Assembly (NCBI GenBank): GCA_003762875.1
Contig: RIBL01000005.1
Location: 62,001-126,000, forward strand
DNA: 64,000 nucleotides
DNA from: Muribaculaceae bacterium Isolate-110 (HZI)
Lineage (GTDB): Bacteria; Bacteroidota; Bacteroidia; Bacteroidales; Muribaculaceae
Reading direction: 5' to 3'
Position numbers and translations under genes: made by a program. Under the pieces are notes generated by a model, which did no database searches, was not told the origin of the DNA, and was given only the letters and a program-made list of their open reading frames with translations. This document shows positions 17,395 to 25,220 of the stretch, piece by piece. Position 1 is the stretch's first letter, and the number at the start of each line of letters is the position of its first letter.

Positions 17395-20300
17395 TAAACA
17401 TCTACAAGGCATCGGCCGGCTCAGGAAAGACTTTTACGCTGGCACGTGAATATATCAAACTGATACTCGGTCACAAGGACGAGGAGGGTCGCTATGTGCT
17501 CAATCGTCCTGGCTCACGCCCGGGCCATAAGGCTGTGTTGGCCATGACGTTTACCAACAAAGCCACCGAGGAGATGAAGTCGCGTATCATCCATGAGCTT
17601 GCCGTGCTTGCCGGATGTGAGAAGGATTGGGATGAACCGAGTCCGTATGAAAAAGACCTGTGTGCCACCTTTGGCTGCGACGCTGCGCGGCTCGCTGTTG
17701 CGGCCAAAGATGCGTTGCTCGGACTATTGTATGACTTCAGCCGTTTCAGCATCTCGACTATCGACTCGTTTTTCCAGACGGTGCTACGCTCGTTTGCCCA
17801 TGAGGCGGAAGTGTCGAGCAACTATGCCCTCGAACTTGATGATGAGGAGGTGATAACCATGAGTGTCGACCGTCTGCTGCAGTCGCTCAATCATGGACGC
17901 CCCACAAAACAGTCTCACGAAATAGAGACGTGGATCACTGGCTACATGAAAAGTCTTATTGAAGACGGTAGCCAGTTTACGCTATTTAACCGTAACGGTA
18001 ACGTTCAGTCAGATCTTATAAAATTTATAGCCAAGATACATAACGACACCTTTAAGGACAACGAAAAGCGTGTCATGGACTATCTTAATGACGACTCTAA
18101 GTTTCACAGTTTTTGTGACACTGTGTTTACCCGGATGCGTCGGATCAAGGCCGATACAGCGGCCATATGCGCAAGGGGTAAGAAAACTATCGAAGACTCT
18201 AAAAAAAACAAACTGTTCAACAAGAACGTCATCAATATACTCGAAGACTGGAGCAGTAAAGGATGGAAAAAATATACCAACTCCATTTTGCCAAAAACCA
18301 TTGGCAATGTGCTTGATGATCCGCAGCAGATGTGGACGGCTGATACCTGTAAAAAGGGACAGACTGACTCTATGCTCGAGGCGGCGGTGTCAGAAGCCAT
18401 GAGAAGCATCGTCAATTGTCACAATTCAGTGACGATTCTCAATGTCATAAAAGAAAACCTCTACCAATTGGGACTGCTGAGTTCGATTATGGAACTTGTC
18501 GACCATTTCAGACGCGAGAATGTCACACTATTGTTGAGCGATACTAATTCGCTGCTCGCCAAGATTATCGGTGATGAGGATTCTCCGTTTCTATATGAAA
18601 AACTTGGTGTGAGATTTCAACATTATCTCATAGACGAGTTTCAGGATACGTCTTTGAGTCAGTGGGCCAATATGCGTCCGCTCCTGCGCGAAAGTCTCGC
18701 CTATGATTATGACAATCTTGTCATCGGTGATGAGAAGCAGTGTATCTACCGTTTCAGAAACAGTGACCCGTCGCTGCTTCATAATCTGCATGCCGAGCCG
18801 TGGGCCGAAGGGCGCACAATCGTGAGAGGTGACAGTGTGAGCGAGAATACTAACTGGCGGTCATCTGCCGACGTGGTGCGTTTCAACAATTCGCTATTTA
18901 CCTCAATCGCCCGCCAGTGGGGATTTGAAGATGTCTACTCCAATGTAGAGCAACAGGTGTCGTCAAAGCACGTCGACCATCGAGGATACGTGTTGTTATC
19001 TTGTTTCGATGCCTCGAAAGAGCCGGAAGAGGAGGCTTTGGGGCAGATGGCGCGCGAGATGCGTCGTCAGCTCGAATCGGGATATGCTCCCGGCGACATA
19101 GCCATACTCGTGCGTCAGGTCCGTGATGGAGAAAAGGTGATACGCTATCTTGAAGAATTGAGAAAGGCTGACCCGACTTATCCGAAGTTTGACATTATAT
19201 CCGACAAATCGCTTCTCATATCACACTCTGATGCCGTAACCAATGTGATAAGCCGTCTGCGCATGCTTTCGAGCGTGGATGTCACCACCGACCCTCGTCG
19301 CAAAAGCACACGTGAGGTGGCAAGGATAATCAACGATTATGAGACGGCATTTACTTCAGGAATGTCGCCCGATAAAGCTCTGCAACAGGCCATTGATATG
19401 ATGAGCAAGCGTGCTGCGGAGGAAGACGGGCAAAACACCAACCTTGAGGATGCATCGCTCCATGGTGTAGATCTCATATCGCTTGTTGAGTCAGTAATAA
19501 ATACCCATGTTGATCAGCGTCTGCGTGAGAGTGACAGCGTGTATATCGCCGCGTTCATGGATCTTCTTACCAAATTTGTATCGCAGGGCAAAGCCGACAT
19601 CCGGTCGTTTTTGCAATGGTGGGACGATACAGGCAGCAATATGTCGATAGCAGGCGGATCAGACTCACGCGCACTCAATATTCTTACGGTACACAAGTCA
19701 AAGGGCCTGGAGTTTCATTGTGTCCACATACCGTTTGGCGAGTTTACCACCTCCGGACGAGGCGATACGGCATGGTTTGAGTTGCCGGCCATCGAAGGCA
19801 TCCCCGAAGATATAATACCTCCGATGATGCCGCTCACAATAAGCAAAGCACTGTCGTCGACTCCGCTTGCCGAGCAATATGAGGAGATAAAACGTGAACG
19901 GGTGCTTGATCAGTCCAATCTGCTCTATGTGGCATTTACGCGTGCGGTCGACGAGTTGATAGTAGGTGTAAAGCTCTCTAAGTCGGTACGTACCGAGGCT
20001 CTTGCCACCGGAGAGATACCATCCGTAGCCCGTACCATATATGAAGGAGTCAAAGGTGCCGGTACCTCGCCGCAGCTGCCTCTCGCCTTTGATGCCGACA
20101 TGCGTCTGACTGTCGGGGAGCCTACCGTAAAAAAGGCTGAAAAGAAGGCCAAGGGCACGGCTATGCGACCGTCTACTTCGGTGAGGATGCCTGCCTATGA
20201 GGCCACATCGACTGATTCGGTTTGGGAGAATACCAATGTGGATACCGATCGGCTCAACCGCATACAGGTTGCTCGTGAACGAGGGCTTATACTGCATGCG

Positions 20301-20708
20301 CTGATGTCGAGGATACGCCATAGAAATGATATTGACAGGGCAGTCATACTGCTCAAAGCTTCGCCGGATTCACGCACGCTTACCGAGGACGACTATGTAG
20401 CCCTTCGCGAAGTGGTCGAGACGAGAGTCAATGACCCTAAGGCTACAGAATGGTTTGACGGTTATAAGAAAGCTTATCTTGAACGTGAGATTCTTACAGC
20501 CGACGGTCGGCTGCTACGCGTTGACAGGGTGGTGTGGACTGCCTCCGGGGAGCTCCATGTCATAGACTATAAGACTGGTTCGCAGGATCCGCGACGCTAT
20601 ACAAAGCAGATAAAGGACTACATGCAGTTTTTCCGGTCCATAGGCTATCCTCAGGTGCAGGGCTATCTCTATTATCTCGATTCAGGTGAAATAATAGAAG
20701 TTTCATAA
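17391..20708 (+). CDS. AddA-like UvrD-family helicase with PD-(D/E)XK nuclease domain
   Basis: A 1105-residue superfamily 1 helicase fused to a RecB-type nuclease, the architecture of AddA. Motif I is YKASAGSGKTFTLARE at the very N-terminus, Ia is AMTFTNKATEEMKSR, II is HYLIDEFQDTS, III is IGDEKQCIYRFRNSDP, V is LTVHKSKGLEFHCVH, and VI is LLYVAFTRAVDEL. The C-terminus has LLRVDRVVWTASG and VIDYKTGSQ, the catalytic core of the nuclease. AddA works with AddB in repair of double-strand breaks and recombination; no AddB-like gene lies in this window, although in many Bacteroidetes it is adjacent. It is the last gene of its operon before a strong terminator. Confidence 0.88.
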   Translation: MINIYKASAGSGKTFTLAREYIKLILGHKDEEGRYVLNRPGSRPGHKAVLAMTFTNKATEEMKSRIIHELAVLAGCEKDWDEPSPYEKDLCATFGCDAARLAVAAKDALLGLLYDFSRFSISTIDSFFQTVLRSFAHEAEVSSNYALELDDEEVITMSVDRLLQSLNHGRPTKQSHEIETWITGYMKSLIEDGSQFTLFNRNGNVQSDLIKFIAKIHNDTFKDNEKRVMDYLNDDSKFHSFCDTVFTRMRRIKADTAAICARGKKTIEDSKKNKLFNKNVINILEDWSSKGWKKYTNSILPKTIGNVLDDPQQMWTADTCKKGQTDSMLEAAVSEAMRSIVNCHNSVTILNVIKENLYQLGLLSSIMELVDHFRRENVTLLLSDTNSLLAKIIGDEDSPFLYEKLGVRFQHYLIDEFQDTSLSQWANMRPLLRESLAYDYDNLVIGDEKQCIYRFRNSDPSLLHNLHAEPWAEGRTIVRGDSVSENTNWRSSADVVRFNNSLFTSIARQWGFEDVYSNVEQQVSSKHVDHRGYVLLSCFDASKEPEEEALGQMAREMRRQLESGYAPGDIAILVRQVRDGEKVIRYLEELRKADPTYPKFDIISDKSLLISHSDAVTNVISRLRMLSSVDVTTDPRRKSTREVARIINDYETAFTSGMSPDKALQQAIDMMSKRAAEEDGQNTNLEDASLHGVDLISLVESVINTHVDQRLRESDSVYIAAFMDLLTKFVSQGKADIRSFLQWWDDTGSNMSIAGGSDSRALNILTVHKSKGLEFHCVHIPFGEFTTSGRGDTAWFELPAIEGIPEDIIPPMMPLTISKALSSTPLAEQYEEIKRERVLDQSNLLYVAFTRAVDELIVGVKLSKSVRTEALATGEIPSVARTIYEGVKGAGTSPQLPLAFDADMRLTVGEPTVKKAEKKAKGTAMRPSTSVRMPAYEATSTDSVWENTNVDTDRLNRIQVARERGLILHALMSRIRHRNDIDRAVILLKASPDSRTLTEDDYVALREVVETRVNDPKATEWFDGYKKAYLEREILTADGRLLRVDRVVWTASGELHVIDYKTGSQDPRRYTKQIKDYMQFFRSIGYPQVQGYLYYLDSGEIIEVS

Positions 20709-20772
20709 CACACAAAAAAAATGACACGAGCTGCGATTTTGGTCGCAGCTCGTGTCATTTTTTTTGTGTGTG
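20708..20772. terminator. Bidirectional terminator between the AddA-like gene and the CAZyme operon
   Basis: A perfect 16-bp stem (20721-20736 against 20743-20758) with loop ttttgg is framed by A8 on the left and T8 on the right, extended by acacac and gtgtgtg arms. It gives a full terminator on either strand, serving the plus-strand AddA-like gene and the minus-strand DUF4861 gene, both ending nearby. Confidence 0.95.
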
Positions 20773-20784
20773 AATTTTATCAGT

Positions 20785-21969
20785 TTAGTGATTTATCGAG
20801 ATCTTTAGTGGTGACGATATGTTTGACTCCCGGTTGCAAAGGTACTGTAGCCATGACTCTTTGTCGGAAATGTCGGTGCGGTCCCAAGCAAATCCCCAAT
20901 AATAACGTAATGTGCTGTTGGGGAGAATGGTTGATGTGGCAGTGATATGATTGTCGACAGAGAGTGTGCCGTTGGCTCCAGGCATTATGATTCCCAGAAG
21001 AGCCTTGCCGTTGTCGGGGCCTTGTGTCGGGTCGGCATACACGACGATGCCTTTGGACGGATCGGTCAACGGAGTGTTTTCGTCACGAATCGGGAATCCG
21101 GCCACTATGGTATGCGGAGCCGTCAGTCCGGCATATGTCACGTCACAACGATTGAGATGAGATCCTGCATCAAGAGTGATGACTCGTGACTCGGATACAC
21201 AGCTATCTGACCCAATCACGACGGGGGCGAAGTCCATTTTGACTGTAAATCGCAATGGGCCGTTGTCAAGTACCCGGGCGTCTTTGTAGCACCATGCGTA
21301 ACATATAGTGTCGTTGTCAGTCAGAGCTGCGACTCCGGCTCCGAGTGTCGGTCCGACAGCATAGCAGTCCATGCCCATGCCATGGTCTATGTGGTAGGAT
21401 ATGGTATTGACAAAAGAGTCGGCCAATTCTTTGCTTATACTGAGCAGAGAGTCGCGTATCTCCCATGTGCGTGGATTAGTCTCAGGCTCGTAGAGCTTTT
21501 CAAGAACTGGAGTCTTAGTAGAGTGCTTGAAAAAAATATCGTAGCCAAACGCTTTTTCTCCCTTGGCTTGAGTGGTAGGACCATAGGCGCGAAATCCCAC
21601 AAATTCGTTTTCCCACGCTATGTCATCGGCTCGCTCTGGATAGATGCGGCCGACGGCAACAGGGCTGTAAACAGGCATTGTGTCGGACGGATGTATCGAG
21701 TAGGTGGCACTTCCGTTGCCGTCTACATCAGCCTGAAATATGAGTAGTCCGTCGTGAGTGATCTGAGATGGAATCTCTTTGCCATCACTATCGGTAACAT
21801 AACAATGGGCCGTACCGAGCAGATCGAGTATGGAATCTGACGGGAGTTCCACCATTTCGTATTTTCGAGGGCCCGACAGCTGATTTTCGACAGTCACATC
21901 AATGGCTTTATCGCTCACACTGCATGAACAGAGTATGCCGAGACTTGATATTAAAATTGATATTCTCAT
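20785..21969 (-). CDS. DUF4861 family lipoprotein of the polysaccharide locus
   Basis: A 394-residue protein, probably a lipoprotein (signal ending ILCSC). It matches DUF4861 proteins, which in Bacteroidetes are found in pectin/rhamnogalacturonan loci next to GH88/GH105 unsaturated uronyl hydrolases; conserved-looking stretches include AWENEFVGFRAYGP near 120 and DHGMGMDCYAVGPTLG near 210. The biochemical role has not been settled to my knowledge. The ATG at 21969 is preferred to a TTG one codon upstream. It follows GH88 with a 5-bp gap and is the last gene of the minus-strand operon. Confidence 0.82.
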   Translation of the reverse strand: MRISILISSLGILCSCSVSDKAIDVTVENQLSGPRKYEMVELPSDSILDLLGTAHCYVTDSDGKEIPSQITHDGLLIFQADVDGNGSATYSIHPSDTMPVYSPVAVGRIYPERADDIAWENEFVGFRAYGPTTQAKGEKAFGYDIFFKHSTKTPVLEKLYEPETNPRTWEIRDSLLSISKELADSFVNTISYHIDHGMGMDCYAVGPTLGAGVAALTDNDTICYAWCYKDARVLDNGPLRFTVKMDFAPVVIGSDSCVSESRVITLDAGSHLNRCDVTYAGLTAPHTIVAGFPIRDENTPLTDPSKGIVVYADPTQGPDNGKALLGIIMPGANGTLSVDNHITATSTILPNSTLRYYWGFAWDRTDISDKESWLQYLCNRESNISSPLKISINH

Positions 21970-21974
21970 CAATA

Positions 21975-23195
21975 TTATAGATTGGCAAGGACACTGCGTT
22001 CCTGATTGAGTTTCTTGAGACGCAACAGGGCCTCGATATAATAATAGTCACCATATATGATAGAGGCGTCTATCTCGGAACCGGCCGGCATATGGCCGAC
22101 ACAATGGTCGACAAGTGAGGGACGTTTGTCGCCGGAACGATAGTTGTCGCTGCTGAGTGACGTAAGCATTCTGACAGCGGCATCCTTATAAATCTTGGCT
22201 TTGTCTGCATCGCAATACTCCTGCAGCTCGAGCAAAGCTGAGGCTACGATGCTTGCTGCTGACGCATCACGTGGAGCGTCAGGGATGGCCGGGTCGTCGA
22301 AATCCCAGTAAGGCACATAGTCGTTAGGCAGACGTTTGAGATAGACATCGGTGACTTTGCATGCGAAATCGAGAAATTTCGGATCCTGCGTTTCGCGATA
22401 CACTATTGTATAGCCATAGATGGCCCATGCTTGTCCACGAGCCCACATTGAATCATCGGCATATCCCTGATGAGTCATGCCCTTTAGGAATTTACCCGAA
22501 ACGGAGTCGTATACAGCCACGTGGTAGCATGTGTAGTCGGGGCGGAAGTGGTGTCGCATCGTAGTCTCGGCATGTTTTACAGCAATGTCATAAAGACGCT
22601 GGGAACCACCGTTTTTCGAGGCCCAGAAGAGCATTTCGAGATTTATCATGTTGTCCATGATAGTGTTGTGGCCTCCGAGCATTACCGTGTTGCGTGGCCA
22701 CGAGAGGATGGTGCCGACGTTGGGGTTATAGAGAGTCGCAAGAGTGTCGGCGGTAGCTATGATAATATCGCGGAATTTTGGGTTTTTGGTAAGCCTGTAG
22801 GCGTTGCCATAGCTACAAAACATCAGAAAACCGAGATCATGGTCAAAAGCCGGAGTTCTTGACAGATATTCGAGCGAGGCTGTAAACTGTTCGGCCTCTT
22901 CCCGGATGATTTCGTCGCGTGTGGCCTCGTAATTATACCACAATACTCCGGGCCAGAATCCGGCACACCATTCATCGGGTGTGGCTTTGCGCAGATGCCA
23001 CACGCTGTCGGTGGCGGCGATGTTGCGCGGCATCATTGTATAGTCGATGCTGTCGTGTGACGAGAGCTCGCGCAAGGTGCGTTTGACCTGACGGTCGCAA
23101 TAGGCCAGAGATTCCTCTACGTCGAGAGTCTCGGTGGTTGTGGCCGCGCACGATGTGAGAAGCAGTGCACCGGCAAGTATTCCTAAAAATCGCAT
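21975..23195 (-). CDS. GH88-type unsaturated uronyl hydrolase
   Basis: A 406-residue protein with a lipoprotein signal (GALLLTSC) and the alpha/alpha-barrel of glycoside hydrolase family 88. Such enzymes remove the 4,5-unsaturated uronic acid that lyases leave on oligosaccharide ends, by hydrating the enol bond. Family landmarks are DEWCAGFWPGVLWYNYE, DHDLGFLMFCSYGNAY, a GGHNTIMDNMINLEMLFWA stretch with the catalytic aspartate, and GYADDSMWARGQAWAIYGY. Its presence implies that a lyase acts on a uronate polymer in the same locus, consistent with the neighbouring lyase-fold genes. GH105 is a related option, but the motifs point to GH88. Confidence 0.9.
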   Translation of the reverse strand: MRFLGILAGALLLTSCAATTTETLDVEESLAYCDRQVKRTLRELSSHDSIDYTMMPRNIAATDSVWHLRKATPDEWCAGFWPGVLWYNYEATRDEIIREEAEQFTASLEYLSRTPAFDHDLGFLMFCSYGNAYRLTKNPKFRDIIIATADTLATLYNPNVGTILSWPRNTVMLGGHNTIMDNMINLEMLFWASKNGGSQRLYDIAVKHAETTMRHHFRPDYTCYHVAVYDSVSGKFLKGMTHQGYADDSMWARGQAWAIYGYTIVYRETQDPKFLDFACKVTDVYLKRLPNDYVPYWDFDDPAIPDAPRDASAASIVASALLELQEYCDADKAKIYKDAAVRMLTSLSSDNYRSGDKRPSLVDHCVGHMPAGSEIDASIIYGDYYYIEALLRLKKLNQERSVLANL

Positions 23196-23332
23196 GTTTT
23201 TCTCTTTTTAATCCTGTTACACGTACCTGAGGTGTACAAACCAGACAATCTTTTTTACCTTAGAAGTATCCTTATTTATCAATCGTTTCAATCATTATTC
23301 ATCTCTATATACGGAGACTGCGGTATATACAC

Positions 23333-25201
23333 TCAATCGGGTATCAGACGAATTGCAACACCTCCGCGCGGGGCGAGGTCAAACCTTAGAGTGTCTTTTG
23401 CCGAAACCTTTCGAGATGAGACCTTTACATGGGTATTTGTCTTGACCTTTTCTCCCCCGTCGGTATAAATTTCAGCATGATATTTTTTCCCGGGGTCGAG
23501 AAATGACAGTGAAATTTCCTCGGTCGAGCCCTCGTTGTTAGTCATTGAGCCTATCCACCATATGTCACCTTTGCGGCGTGCCATGGTGATGTTGCGGCCG
23601 GGATAACCAGAGAGTACGCGAGAGTCGTCAAATGTGGTCTCAAGATCCTCAAACCATTTCATTTCAGGCTCTCTGTTATAACGGTCGGGTGTGTCATACC
23701 ACAGAATGGTCTGTAACGGGCTGTAAAATATGAGCGAGGCAGCAAGCTGGTGAGCATGAGTATTCTTCAGCCGATGGTCATAATAACATATGGTGTAGTC
23801 GGCAGCACCGTTGAGCATACGGGTGAATGGAAGAGTGACGTTGTGTGTGGCGTCGGGCCATTCCTCGTTACCGCAGATGCCCTCCTGAGTGAGCAGGTTG
23901 GGACATGTGCGTGAGAAGCCCGAGGGACGAAACTCGTCATGGATATTCATGAGCAGTTTATTGTCGGCGGCTTTACGCACCATGTCGTGCAGCCATGTTG
24001 CCCAACGGTGTGATGCATACTGTACAAAGCCCGATTTCACACCAGCGATGCCCCATTTGTGCAATAGCGGAAAGAGTTCGTCCATCTGCTTCATAAGAGC
24101 ATGCTGATTGACATAGAGCCATACGCCGACACCTTTGCTCTTGCCATAGTCGATTACGCGCTGCATGTCGAGTCGGTCCACCACTTTGGTGGCGTCACCG
24201 TCATGGCTCGTGCAGGGGAGATACCAGAGCCAGTCAAATAGCATATATGGAATATTGTGCTCGGCGCAAAAGTCAATGTTTTTGAGTCCGGCCTCGGTTG
24301 AAATGGTGGTGCAGCGCATGATTTTACCGGGTTTTACCCATGAAAAATCGTTTTCGGCCCGAGGATTGAGATTGAGCACTATGTCATTGTTTTCAAGCAG
24401 GCGACCTGGGGTGTCGGCTGTCATGATGATTTTCCACGGAGTGGCGTAATATGTCACTATGTCGACAGGAGAATACATTACCGACGAGAGAGTGCTGGGC
24501 CGGTCTTTGCGGGCGAGGAGTTTGGTCAGGCACCAATCGTCTACATCGGCATCAAGCAGAGCCACCCATTGGCCGGAAGGAAGTTCGAGAGTCAGAGCTC
24601 GCTCTGCCGGACGAGTGATGCTGTCGACAGGAGTGTAGTCAAACGTGGCCTGTGCCCATTGTTCGCTCCATGCCATGGTTCCGGATGGAAAAGTGTAGTC
24701 GGTCAGATCACAGGTTATTTTGTGGAATATCGCAGCCGGGTGCTCCGGGAAGAAGTAACGGAATGCGATGCCTTCGTCATAAGCCCTTACCTGCACGTCA
24801 AGACGATAGTCGCTCTTGTCTTTGCGCGACATGTGAAGCGTGGCCGAGTTGAAGCGGTCGCGTACCGTAGATCGTTCGCCATACAGCGGATTCCATGTCG
24901 AGTCGACCGCCGCATGATAGGTCACACTGTCCACTTTGAGAAGGTCCATCCAGCAGTCGGGCTGCACGAGGTCGCGTTTGCCAAGAGCCATTTCCCACAC
25001 GCGGTTGTCAATGTCAAGACCGGCTCGCGATGGGAGTATCACATCCTTGCCGTCTACTTTTACCGAGTAGGTAAGTTCTTTGCCGGGTTTTGAGAAACTG
25101 ACTTCGTTGCGTCCGTCGGGTGAGCGGAGGGCAAGAGAGTCGGCCATTGCCGATGATGTGATGGCGGGGAGTATGGCGAGTGATAATATTATACGTTTCA
25201 T
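23333..25201 (-). CDS. GH97 family alpha-glycosidase
   Basis: A 622-residue enzyme with a signal peptide (MKRIILSLAILPAITSSAMA). It has the GH97 three-domain layout: beta-sandwich to about residue 270, catalytic TIM barrel to about 540, then a C-terminal beta domain. The ESLALRSPDGR-like start, RPAERALTLELPSGQWVAL, YMLFDWLWYLP and PNLLTQEGICGNEEWPDA are typical. GH97 enzymes act on alpha-glucosides or alpha-galactosides with calcium. At the place where retaining members have a KVDF-like motif with the nucleophile, this protein reads KSGF, while NIHDEFRPSG provides a glutamate; this suggests an inverting or otherwise divergent branch (inference). It precedes GH88 by 137 bp. Confidence 0.9.
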   Translation of the reverse strand: MKRIILSLAILPAITSSAMADSLALRSPDGRNEVSFSKPGKELTYSVKVDGKDVILPSRAGLDIDNRVWEMALGKRDLVQPDCWMDLLKVDSVTYHAAVDSTWNPLYGERSTVRDRFNSATLHMSRKDKSDYRLDVQVRAYDEGIAFRYFFPEHPAAIFHKITCDLTDYTFPSGTMAWSEQWAQATFDYTPVDSITRPAERALTLELPSGQWVALLDADVDDWCLTKLLARKDRPSTLSSVMYSPVDIVTYYATPWKIIMTADTPGRLLENNDIVLNLNPRAENDFSWVKPGKIMRCTTISTEAGLKNIDFCAEHNIPYMLFDWLWYLPCTSHDGDATKVVDRLDMQRVIDYGKSKGVGVWLYVNQHALMKQMDELFPLLHKWGIAGVKSGFVQYASHRWATWLHDMVRKAADNKLLMNIHDEFRPSGFSRTCPNLLTQEGICGNEEWPDATHNVTLPFTRMLNGAADYTICYYDHRLKNTHAHQLAASLIFYSPLQTILWYDTPDRYNREPEMKWFEDLETTFDDSRVLSGYPGRNITMARRKGDIWWIGSMTNNEGSTEEISLSFLDPGKKYHAEIYTDGGEKVKTNTHVKVSSRKVSAKDTLRFDLAPRGGVAIRLIPD

Positions 25202-25220
25202 GTCAGTGATAGATAGTTGG

